Part shown: positions 1-6,645 of the stretch, one piece after another
Layout of the letters: each line of letters begins with the position of its first letter
How positions within the stretch are numbered: position 1 is the first letter of the stretch
Source of the DNA: Cyanobacteria bacterium HKST-UBA02
Lineage (GTDB): Bacteria > Cyanobacteriota > Vampirovibrionia > Obscuribacterales > Obscuribacteraceae
NCBI GenBank assembly: GCA_020431945.1
Contig: JAGQHH010000187.1
Span: 1-23,635, forward strand
Reading direction: 5' to 3'
DNA length: 23,635 nt
Notes under the pieces: generated by a model
The model's database searches: none
Told to the model about the DNA's origin: nothing
The model's input: the letters and a program-made list of their open reading frames with translations, nothing else
Program-made: the position numbers and the translations under genes

Positions 1-1
1 T

Positions 2-1498
2 CTTCTGGGCTCCGGCGGCATGGGCACGGTCTTGAAAGCCCGCCATGTCCAGCTCAACAAGCTGGTGGCGATCAAGGTCCTCAATCTGGAGCTCCTGGGC
101 AACCAGAGCAGTCTTTCCCGTTTCGAGACCGAGGCCAGAGCCGGCGGTCAGCTCAGCCATCCTAATCTGGTGGCAGTTTTCGATTTCGGCTATACGATAG
201 ATGGCGAGCCCTTCTTCGTCATGGAATATATCGAGGGCGCCAGCCTTTCCAATCTCGTCAAACGATGCGGGAAATGCAGCAACGCCGATTTCATATTTAT
301 CTTCGGTCAGGCGCTCAAGGCGCTCAATTTCATTCACCGGAACAATATCATCCACCGGGATATCAAAGGCAGCAATATCATGCTGCAATTCATCGAAGGC
401 GACCGCTATGTCAAGCTTCTCGATTTCGGTATCGCCAAAGTCCTTGCTGCCAGCGGCATCGCCATGCAGGAAGTGACCGCCACCGGCGAAGCCATCGGAA
501 GCCCGCTCTACATGAGCCCGGAGCAGTGCCGGGGCAAGCATGTCGATGCCCGGGCCGATATCTACTCCCTGGGCTGTGTCATGTACGAATGCTTCGCCGG
601 CTACCCGCCTTTCCGCGGCGCCAACGCCATGCAGACGATTAATATGCATCAAAACGATCCGCCTCCGGCGCTCTCGGCGATCTGTCGCTCTGACCAGGAT
701 CTTCAGTTAGCCAGCTTGATTCACAAATGTATCCTGAAAAATCCGGACGATCGATTTCAAACAGCCGCCGAGCTGGCACACCATCTCGAGGAGATTGCCA
801 ATGCAGGAGCCCGGGTGCAGGCTCTGGCACGTCCGGCGCCTGGTCCTCAGGTCAATGCCGCCAATCGCTGGAAGAAGGACAAATCTACCGGTCAGGTCAC
901 GCCCCCTGCCGCTGCCGGGGGCGCCCAGACAGAGCCCGGTGGTCTGGCAGGTGTATATGGCGGGGACCACACCAGAACCTCTCCTCTCAGCCAGAGCTTT
1001 CGCAAGACTACCGGTGCTCACATCCCCATCCTCGCTTCTATGACCGGAGGGGTGCCGCCCCAGCAAGATCACACCGGGATGGTGGCACCGGGGCAGCCGG
1101 CTGCCGCTTCAACGCCTCCGGCCAATCCGGAAGCCATCGCTGACCTCTGGCATTTCCACAATGTCGCAGGTCAGCAGACAATGAACAGCGGCAGCCAGCT
1201 CGAGGCATACGGTCACTTTACCAAAGCAGTGGAGCTTGCCGAGCAGCTCGGACACAATGACGAGAGACTGCCCCAGACTCTCAACCGTCTGGCCAATTGC
1301 CTTAAACTACAGCGTCGTTATGATGAGGCGGAGAAAGCGCTGATGCGATCTCTGCAAGTTCAGGAGTCTATATTTGGACCGACATCCAGGCAACTACTCT
1401 CGGTGCTCGAGCACCACGCGAACCTTCTTCGAATAATGCAGCGAGATGCAGAGGCAGAAAAAGTCGACAAGCGAATGCAAGCGATCATGCGCGGTTAA
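2..1498 (+). CDS. Ser/Thr protein kinase (Hanks type) with C-terminal TPR region, 5' end outside window
   Basis: The reading frame is open from the first bases, and the first visible residues (LLGSGGMGTV) are the glycine-rich ATP loop. The start therefore lies upstream, and the internal ATG at 20 is not the start. Kinase landmarks follow in order: VAIKV with the ATP-binding Lys at 74-76, the HRDIKGSN catalytic loop at 353-376, DFG at 422-430, and an SPEQ variant of the APE motif before the DIYSLGC segment. The kinase domain ends near nt 800. A Pro/Ala/Gly-rich linker follows to about 1130, then a helical region with TPR-like spacing (TKAVELAEQL, RRYDEAEKAL) to the end. I see no transmembrane helix after the kinase domain, so it is probably a cytoplasmic PknB-like kinase using TPRs for protein contact. 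Its substrate is unknown. It converges on the DUF202 gene with a 10-nt gap. Confidence 0.93.
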   Translation, partial: LLGSGGMGTVLKARHVQLNKLVAIKVLNLELLGNQSSLSRFETEARAGGQLSHPNLVAVFDFGYTIDGEPFFVMEYIEGASLSNLVKRCGKCSNADFIFIFGQALKALNFIHRNNIIHRDIKGSNIMLQFIEGDRYVKLLDFGIAKVLAASGIAMQEVTATGEAIGSPLYMSPEQCRGKHVDARADIYSLGCVMYECFAGYPPFRGANAMQTINMHQNDPPPALSAICRSDQDLQLASLIHKCILKNPDDRFQTAAELAHHLEEIANAGARVQALARPAPGPQVNAANRWKKDKSTGQVTPPAAAGGAQTEPGGLAGVYGGDHTRTSPLSQSFRKTTGAHIPILASMTGGVPPQQDHTGMVAPGQPAAASTPPANPEAIADLWHFHNVAGQQTMNSGSQLEAYGHFTKAVELAEQLGHNDERLPQTLNRLANCLKLQRRYDEAEKALMRSLQVQESIFGPTSRQLLSVLEHHANLLRIMQRDAEAEKVDKRMQAIMRG

Positions 1499-1508
1499 AT
1501 TGATTTCT

Positions 1509-1934
1509 CTAGTGAAGCGTCTCGACGACGATGGCGATAATCGTCCCCAGAGTGACCACCGAGAGCAGAAGACACATGATCATGGAACGCGACCAGACTT
1601 TTACTCCAAAGCCTTCCACACGCAACTGGTGAGCGGCCTTGTAATAGTCGATGGCACCGGAGATAAGACAGATCAGACCGCAGGTCATAATCCCCAGCCC
1701 GATCCATTCTATTGAATGAGCGTCCTGTCTCGGAACTTCGATATTCTGCAAGGAGTGACGTCCAAGGAATTTCACCAGGGCGAGACCGAATCCTATTAAG
1801 CTGAGGGCGGTGCGTATCCAGGCAAGCAGGGTGCGATCCATGGCCAGGACCGTGCGAGCCGCCGCCAGCTCCTCGCCTCGATTACCTGAACTCTTAGCTT
1901 TGTCGTTCTCGCCACTTGGGCTCGGGTCCACCAT
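1509..1934 (-). CDS. DUF202 family small membrane protein (YidH-like)
   Basis: This is a 141-residue membrane protein. After a polar N-terminus of about 25 residues it carries the DUF202 signature: AARTVLAMDRTLLAWIRTAL followed by a hydrophobic helix (SLIGFGLALVKFL). Two more membrane helices follow (IGLGIMTCGLICLISGAI and the C-terminal SMIMCLLLSVVTLGTIIAIV). Three helices and this length are usual for the YidH/DUF202 family, whose biochemical role is not established. The ATG at 1934 has a good ribosome site (GGAG, about 6 nt upstream). It lies 29 nt downstream of the DUF3592-like gene on the same strand, so the two probably share a transcript. It ends 10 nt from the convergent kinase gene. 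Confidence 0.88.
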   Translation of the reverse strand: MVDPSPSGENDKAKSSGNRGEELAAARTVLAMDRTLLAWIRTALSLIGFGLALVKFLGRHSLQNIEVPRQDAHSIEWIGLGIMTCGLICLISGAIDYYKAAHQLRVEGFGVKVWSRSMIMCLLLSVVTLGTIIAIVVETLH

Positions 1935-1963
1935 CTTTTCTCCAGTTGTCTCCTGCGGTCAAT

Positions 1964-2395
1964 TTAATTCTCTCTGGCCCAGAGCACCAGAAAAGTCCCC
2001 ACCATGAAAAGCCCTATCGAGAAGGCGCTATAAAGGATCATAAAAGGACCCGCCTGGTCATCGACATAGGAACTGGTAGCGGGATTGCCGGGGTCGTAAG
2101 TGATCGGCAGTGTGTCGCCTGGCTTATAGTCACGCTCGATAACATCTTGCTCGACGACGCAGGCAAATTTTTTCTTGTCTACAACATACTCGTACTTGAG
2201 CTTCAGGTGCTTACTGTGCTCGAGGTCCTTGTATTCGGCGCTGACTACAGTAGCCTGAGCCCGCACCCACGCGAGACTCTGATACTGCAACCACGCCATG
2301 TGCGCGCAGACCAGGGAGACGCCGAAAGCAATCGCGGCGACGATAAGAATGCCGAAGATTCGTTCACGTCGTAAGTCGCTGGTATCAGTTGACAT
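1964..2395 (-). CDS. DUF3592-like membrane protein
   Basis: This 143-residue protein has an N-terminal membrane helix (IFGILIVAAIAFGVSLVCA), an extracytoplasmic middle part rich in beta-type segments, and a C-terminal helix (MILYSAFSIGLFMVGTFLVLW). The middle reads ATVVSAEY..., then a YEYVVDKKKFAC strand, then YKPGDTLPITYDPGNPATS. The pattern 'G-x-x-x-x-[IV]-x-Y-[DN]-P-x-[ND]-P' before the last helix is typical of DUF3592 proteins; their function is unknown. I chose the ATG at 2395, just before the polar STDTSDLRRER segment. In-frame starts further upstream (ATG at 2428, others to 2746) give residues unlike a membrane-protein N-terminus. It is probably the first gene of an operon with the DUF202 gene. 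Confidence 0.72.
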   Translation of the reverse strand: MSTDTSDLRRERIFGILIVAAIAFGVSLVCAHMAWLQYQSLAWVRAQATVVSAEYKDLEHSKHLKLKYEYVVDKKKFACVVEQDVIERDYKPGDTLPITYDPGNPATSSYVDDQAGPFMILYSAFSIGLFMVGTFLVLWAREN

Positions 2396-2493
2396 GCTTG
2401 CTGGAGCTCCCAGGGTCACCAGAACCATTGTATCCGGGCCCCGGTCGCTTGACTTCAGGAAGGGTAATCCCGACTGATTCCTTCTTCCCAGTC

Positions 2494-2515
2494 CGGTAAT
2501 AACTCGGTAATAACC
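2494..2515 (+). repeat. two-copy 11-nt direct repeat
   Basis: CGGTAATAACT at 2494-2504 is followed directly by CGGTAATAACC at 2505-2515. It lies between the DUF3592-like gene and the short ORF at 2570, which are divergently transcribed. It could be an operator or simple slippage. Nothing in the sequence decides between these. Confidence 0.5.
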
Positions 2516-2569
2516 CGCCATTACTATGCAAGCATTCGCCCACGTTACTTTCCGAAAGGAGCTCTTACC

Positions 2570-2713
2570 ATGTACGAAGCCAGACACAATCAATTCGAGA
2601 ACACCCTCGACGAAATCGGCGACCGCGATGTCAGCTACACCACCGACCCTGCTGACAAAAGCGGTGCCACCAGGGTGGCTTCCCTCGAGAGTCGCAAAGG
2701 CAACGATGTATGA
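2570..2713 (+). CDS. short acidic ORF (47 aa) overlapping the toxin-domain ORF
   Basis: This ORF starts at an ATG with a good upstream site (AAAGGA at 2555-2560, 9 nt away) and encodes 47 residues beginning MYEARHNQFE and ending ESRKGNDV. It is mildly acidic, has no hydrophobic segment and matches no family I recognise. Its stop overlaps the start of the toxin-domain ORF in ATGTATGA (2706-2713). Two explanations fit. It may be a small independent gene translationally coupled to the toxin ORF, for example a cognate partner. Or it may be the N-terminal part of one ancestral toxin gene that a 1-nt frameshift near 2700 has split. The continuity of the toxin-44 region across the junction makes me lean slightly to the frameshift. 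Confidence 0.5.
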   Translation: MYEARHNQFENTLDEIGDRDVSYTTDPADKSGATRVASLESRKGNDV

Positions 2714-2975
2714 GCTCTGTAAAGACGGCGGAGCCTGGGACTTCAAACAAATGGGCGGTCAGTACCAGAAATTCGGCAATTTCGCCTACGGGTTCTACAC
2801 CAGGGCTCTGGGCATGTCCGAAGCCTGGGCCAATCGATACCCGGGCTGGTACAAGGTCCATCAGGGCAAATCCAGGAACGAATGGGCAAGCACCCACTTC
2901 CAGAACCCGGCCGGCTACCGGACAACCAATGCCGGGCGCCGCTACTACGACGAGATGCAGCGCCGGCACAGCTAA
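2706..2975 (+). CDS. polymorphic toxin type 44 domain protein (small, possibly the 3' part of a split gene)
   Basis: This is an 89-residue product. It contains GGAWDFKQ, then a FGNFAYGFYTRALGM block, then NRYPGWYKVHQGK and a C-terminal RRYYDEMQRR. The order 'GG-x-W-D-[YF]-K ... FGNF-x-YG ... AlG ... GW' matches my knowledge of the Ntox44 (polymorphic toxin type 44) family, usually the C-terminal module of larger secreted toxins. Here it is almost the bare domain. I start at the ATG at 2706, which has AAAGG 5 nt upstream. Codons further upstream in this frame read as an out-of-frame shadow of the 47-aa ORF. No signal peptide, RHS/PAAR delivery domain or evident immunity gene is nearby. It lies 99 nt before the papain-like peptidase gene on the same strand. 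It may be a remnant rather than a functional toxin. Confidence 0.6.
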   Translation: MYELCKDGGAWDFKQMGGQYQKFGNFAYGFYTRALGMSEAWANRYPGWYKVHQGKSRNEWASTHFQNPAGYRTTNAGRRYYDEMQRRHS

Positions 2976-3074
2976 CCCTCACGCCGGACAGTGGACTTTA
3001 CATTCTTGCCACTACTCGGTCACGCTGGCTGAGTATTCTCGAATTGTCCCTTTACTATCCAGTGGTTTCTTCCT

Positions 3075-5099
3075 GTGCCCAGACCAGAATCTACCGAATT
3101 GGTTGTACCCGCGGACTTTCCGGGAACGAGTGCCGAGGGGCGGAAACTATTGAGTTTCGCCGACATCGGGGACGTCACCAGCTTCAATCCAGCAGCTAAA
3201 TGGACAGAGGATGGGAACAAGGCTGTCAGAGATGTCAGCGATGTGCCGGACTTCGACACCGGGGCGCTCTTCAGAGACAGCAACTCCTTCCAGGATGCCA
3301 CGAGCAGAGCAGGAATAATCAACCGTCTCCAAATCCCGATAGCCACCATAGACGGTAACTTCGAGAGGGTTCAGCAAGATAGCGGCAGCTTTGTGGACAC
3401 CAGCACCGGATCACGTCCCGGTTTCGACTACATCCTCAAGAGCACCGGCGAAGGCGACCTGGTTCTGCTGGACGGTGACCATGAGCTGCGATTCTCCGAC
3501 GACCCGGTCCTGGCCGAATCACGCAAAGCCCTTCTAGATTTAGCCAGTAAGAGTATCGACGATCCCCAGCAGCTCTCGAAGTTCACCGCCGATATGATCC
3601 GCTTCGAGAACAGAGCCAGAGAGGCCAATCTCACTCCGGAAGAAGTTCGGAAGACCTATGAAGCCACCGGCAGGCTCCTGGAGGACAACCCCGAAGCGAT
3701 AGTCGACTCAGCACTGAGAACAGTATTAGCCGAGCAGGTGATGGCCCAGGCAGCCATTCCCACAGGGATAGATCAGGGCCGTCACAACACTTGCAACGTC
3801 ACCGCGGTAGAAAGCATTATCTATACCACCATGCCCTCCAGGGCAGCCAATCTAGTGGCTGACGTTGCCACTACTGTTAGTTTTACAGGCAGCGACGGCA
3901 CCAGATACGATGTCCCCGCAACCAATATCGGTCAGGACAAAGAATCAAGAATGAATCCTCCGCCGGACGGACGACGCAGCTTTGCTTCCCAGCTCTTTCA
4001 AGTAGCAGCCGTCAATGCCGTCTACCAGAGCAGGGGAGAAAAGTATAGCTATTTTCAATCAGCCATCCCGGATCCAAACAAGCCCGGCGACACCGGTGAG
4101 CGACTTTTCGACCTGAGTGAGATGCCGCCCAGACTGATAGCCGATAACCCATACTTCTTCTCGCAAGAGATATCGGATGCTTACAGGCTGATTTCCGGTC
4201 AGGAGCTCGGCGACCGCATTTTGGACAACTCTTTCGACAGATTCAAAGACGGCAACTTCTCCACACCGGAAGAGCTGCATGCCCTCCTGACCGAGCTCAG
4301 CAAGAACGGCGGGTTCCCAGCCATCCTCAATGTGAACACCAATTTCGAGCCATTCAGATCCGATTCCGGTCGCGGTACCGCTGCTGGTGATGAGGGCGGC
4401 GACCATGTCGTCACCATAACCGGCTATGACCCCGAAACACGCCAGCTCAAAATCGACAACCAGTGGGGAAGCAGCCGGGATCACATCGACACGCCGGTGC
4501 CGCTGGAAGAGGCTTTCCTGGCCACCCTGTCGCCCGAGACCGGTGGCCTGTACAGAGCTCTCCGGGAGACGGAGAGGAACTATCCGAACCTGACGAAAGC
4601 CCAGACCAATTTCAAAGCGCTGACCGAGCATGTGAAATCCTATCCCGACAGCTACTTGTCCTTTCTGGAAGTAATTGACAGTATGGCCAATGCTGACCGG
4701 ACCTGGCAGCAACAACGCCAGGTCGCAAAATTCGATTTTAATGAGCACGACAAGACTACCGAATTCATGAACGAAGCCTTCGACCAGCTTCCGCCCTACC
4801 GAAACATGCAACTGCTGACTCTCAGGTTGCTGGAGAACGGCCGATTTTACCCACAAGGAATAGCCGAAACCGCCTATCAGGCCGAGCAGAGCTTTTATGA
4901 CGGACGATTCCTATCCGCCGCCGGTAAATCTGGTCTCACCGGCGAAGCGATCAGAAACGAGATGACCAGGATTGCCTCCGATCCCTCCGCCCTTCCCCAG
5001 GAAGGAAATGAAACTCTCTTCGAGGCAGCCAGAATAATGAGCTTACTCAGACCGGAAGAACAGGATGCCCTGCTCAGGCGGCTTTCTTCGGACCACTAG
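3075..5099 (+). CDS. large papain-like cysteine peptidase domain protein
   Basis: This is a 674-residue protein if it starts at the GTG at 3075. The centre carries a papain-like (C1/C39-type) triad. DQGRHNTCNVTAVE holds a Gln (about residue 234) before the likely nucleophile Cys240. GGDHVVTITGYD holds His444. LKIDNQWG holds Asn462. The roughly 200-residue spacing between Cys and His is long, so an insertion is probable. The N-terminal 220 residues and C-terminal 200 residues match nothing I know; the tail is helical and charged. No signal peptide or membrane helix is visible. The start is uncertain: no good ribosome site precedes 3075, the first in-frame ATG is about residue 174, and a TTG near 3150 is an alternative. 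It follows the toxin-44 ORF and overlaps a small ORF at its 3' end. Substrate and secretion are unknown. Confidence 0.75.
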   Translation: MPRPESTELVVPADFPGTSAEGRKLLSFADIGDVTSFNPAAKWTEDGNKAVRDVSDVPDFDTGALFRDSNSFQDATSRAGIINRLQIPIATIDGNFERVQQDSGSFVDTSTGSRPGFDYILKSTGEGDLVLLDGDHELRFSDDPVLAESRKALLDLASKSIDDPQQLSKFTADMIRFENRAREANLTPEEVRKTYEATGRLLEDNPEAIVDSALRTVLAEQVMAQAAIPTGIDQGRHNTCNVTAVESIIYTTMPSRAANLVADVATTVSFTGSDGTRYDVPATNIGQDKESRMNPPPDGRRSFASQLFQVAAVNAVYQSRGEKYSYFQSAIPDPNKPGDTGERLFDLSEMPPRLIADNPYFFSQEISDAYRLISGQELGDRILDNSFDRFKDGNFSTPEELHALLTELSKNGGFPAILNVNTNFEPFRSDSGRGTAAGDEGGDHVVTITGYDPETRQLKIDNQWGSSRDHIDTPVPLEEAFLATLSPETGGLYRALRETERNYPNLTKAQTNFKALTEHVKSYPDSYLSFLEVIDSMANADRTWQQQRQVAKFDFNEHDKTTEFMNEAFDQLPPYRNMQLLTLRLLENGRFYPQGIAETAYQAEQSFYDGRFLSAAGKSGLTGEAIRNEMTRIASDPSALPQEGNETLFEAARIMSLLRPEEQDALLRRLSSDH

Positions 5100-5409
5100 A
5101 GGGGCAGACCATCGGATAAACAGTTCTGGTAGAGACGAGTTCCAGTCCCTGGGCGAGATTCTCCGGGGCAAGGAGAAAGACGAGCTGTTCCAGCTCGACT
5201 CAGCCTCCACCGAGACGATCAATGGTAAGCGCGTTCTCATGCTGGAAGGCCGATACAAATCGAACGATCTGCGCACCATGTCGATGCTGATCGACTCGGA
5301 CGGCACAGGCGAAGCCGTGCAGGAGGTGGCGCTGGTGAGCCCACCTGATCGCTTCGCGGCGCTCAAGGGCACGACCCGAGAGATGTTCGATTCTATTAAA
5401 TGGAAATGA
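5065..5409 (+). CDS. small uncharacterised protein; conserved-looking C-terminal half
   Basis: A 114-codon frame starts at the ATG at 5065, inside the last 35 nt of the peptidase gene. GGAAG lies 6 nt before it, so it could be translated by coupling. The first 30 residues read like an overlap shadow (MPCSGGFLRTTRG). The rest looks like a genuine globular domain: NGKRVLMLEGRYKS, then MSMLIDSDGTGEAVQEVAL, ending MFDSIKWK. This strand-rich pattern resembles the C-terminal part of small secreted proteins of unknown function, but no signal peptide is left. It may be the 3' remnant of a longer gene whose front was lost next to the peptidase. I do not recognise a family with confidence. Confidence 0.5.
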   Translation: MPCSGGFLRTTRGADHRINSSGRDEFQSLGEILRGKEKDELFQLDSASTETINGKRVLMLEGRYKSNDLRTMSMLIDSDGTGEAVQEVALVSPPDRFAALKGTTREMFDSIKWK

Positions 5410-5647
5410 GCCCATAATAGTCTGACATACATGTCAACAAGTGAATCCATTTGATGCTAAAATCCCCTGGCGGGACGTTCCCGGTCAGGCTGAAATGCTA
5501 TTCGCTCTGGCATTTGCACTGTCACTTTCTTAGACCTGACTAATCAGAGCGGGAATCTTTTCTAATCACCAGCCTAATCACCAGAGCACCCTCGGTAACT
5601 ATTGCATCCTTTCCAACTCCATCCCAAAAAAGACGGGGACCCAGTCG

Positions 5648-6568
5648 ATGCCGATAGCCTCACCTCCCGGACAAATAAACAAGCCCGAGCCGTCTCTTGC
5701 CAAAAGACGGATTCCCAAAAGCCGCCTCACAATAATCGAGCTTCTGCGCGTCGTCAGCAGCCGGGCGAGACCGGGGCATCTGATCTGCGAGTTCGATTCC
5801 ACTTACGCCAACAATCTCCGCAAAAGCCTTGCCAGCAAAGGCATCAGAGTGACGGTCACGGCGATTCTGCTGAAAGCCATCGCCATAGCCCAGAAGACGC
5901 ATCCCAGAAGCCGGACCGAGGTCCTGCCCTTCCGGGGAGAAGTAACTTATAACGAGATCGTCGCCGGCTTCACCGCCGAGCGTGTAGTCAACGGTCAGCC
6001 CACGGTTTTTCTCGGCGAAATAGACGCCCCGATCACCAAATCGCTCCATCAGATCGCCCTGGAGCTCAAGGACTACGGCGAGGCGCCCCTGGACGATGTG
6101 AAACCATTGATGCTGCAGGAGCGCTTCTCGCACCTTCCGGGTTTTCTGCGCAATATGATCCTCACCCTGGGAGTGACTTTCCCGACTCTGCGCCTGCAGT
6201 GCCAGCACGCAACTTTCGGTGTGAGCTCCCTGGGCAAATTCGGCATCCACTCCCTTTTCACCCCCAGCCTCTGCACCGCCACTTTCGGGATCGGCTCTGC
6301 CGAAGACCGGGTGGTGGTGATTGACGGCGAGCTGGCAATCAGACAGTGCATGGCGGTCTCGCTTATCTTCGACCAGCGTATTCTCGATAGTGGCGCCGCC
6401 GGTGCCTTCGTCGATTGTGCCCGGTCTCTTTTCGAAGGCGGTCTCAACGAGCACCTTTCTGAAGACGAGCGACTGGTTTTTGAAGAAGAGCAGGTCAAAG
6501 ACCAGGAGCCGGTGAAAGAGCTAGAGCCGGTACAGATAGAGAGCCCGCGTGTCCTCGAGCTGGTTTGA
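5648..6568 (+). CDS. 2-oxoacid dehydrogenase acyltransferase (E2) catalytic-domain protein without the catalytic His
   Basis: This is a 306-residue protein related to the E2 acyltransferase/CAT fold. Supporting segments are CEFDSTYANNLRKSL (residues 47-61), VTVTAILLKAIAIA, the FGVSSLGKFGIHSL block near 190-203 (compare 'tiSNlGxfG') and RVVVIDGELAIRQCMAVSLIFDQRILDSGAAGAF at the C-terminal end. In true E2 enzymes this last motif is DHRxxDG, with His as the catalytic base. Here it reads DQRILDS (242-248), so His is Gln and the Gly is Ser. No lipoyl or E1/E3-binding domain precedes it, and no E1 or E3 gene is adjacent. The tail (about 272-306) is acidic, with repeated E-P-V units. A different acyl-transfer chemistry or a non-catalytic role is likely. 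The ATG at 5648 has only a modest GGGGA site upstream. Confidence 0.8.
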   Translation: MPIASPPGQINKPEPSLAKRRIPKSRLTIIELLRVVSSRARPGHLICEFDSTYANNLRKSLASKGIRVTVTAILLKAIAIAQKTHPRSRTEVLPFRGEVTYNEIVAGFTAERVVNGQPTVFLGEIDAPITKSLHQIALELKDYGEAPLDDVKPLMLQERFSHLPGFLRNMILTLGVTFPTLRLQCQHATFGVSSLGKFGIHSLFTPSLCTATFGIGSAEDRVVVIDGELAIRQCMAVSLIFDQRILDSGAAGAFVDCARSLFEGGLNEHLSEDERLVFEEEQVKDQEPVKELEPVQIESPRVLELV

Positions 6569-6645
6569 CACAACCAGACCCTGTTCCCGCAGTGTTCACA
6601 GAGTTTGCGATATCATTGTAGAAAGCTTCTTCCGGGAGCGGTTCT

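Noticed and set aside
2711..2713. TGA ending the 47-codon ORF as a Sec codon
   Set aside because: The frame meets another stop after two codons (TAA at 2720), so readthrough yields nothing.
3030..3032. TGA between the toxin ORF and the peptidase gene as a second recoded Sec codon
   Set aside because: A TAA at 2973 precedes it in the same frame, the residues around it match no family, and no protein context expects Cys there.
4059..4856. 265-codon minus-strand frame inside the peptidase gene
   Set aside because: It covers the triad-bearing region of the plus-strand gene. No ribosome site and no domain are seen.
5467..5489. Hairpin after the small ORF as an intrinsic terminator
   Set aside because: The CCTG/CAGG and GGGA/TCCC arms form an imperfect stem and no T run follows.
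5660..6454. 264-codon minus-strand frame inside the E2-like gene
   Set aside because: The plus-strand frame has recognisable E2 motifs. The antisense product has none.
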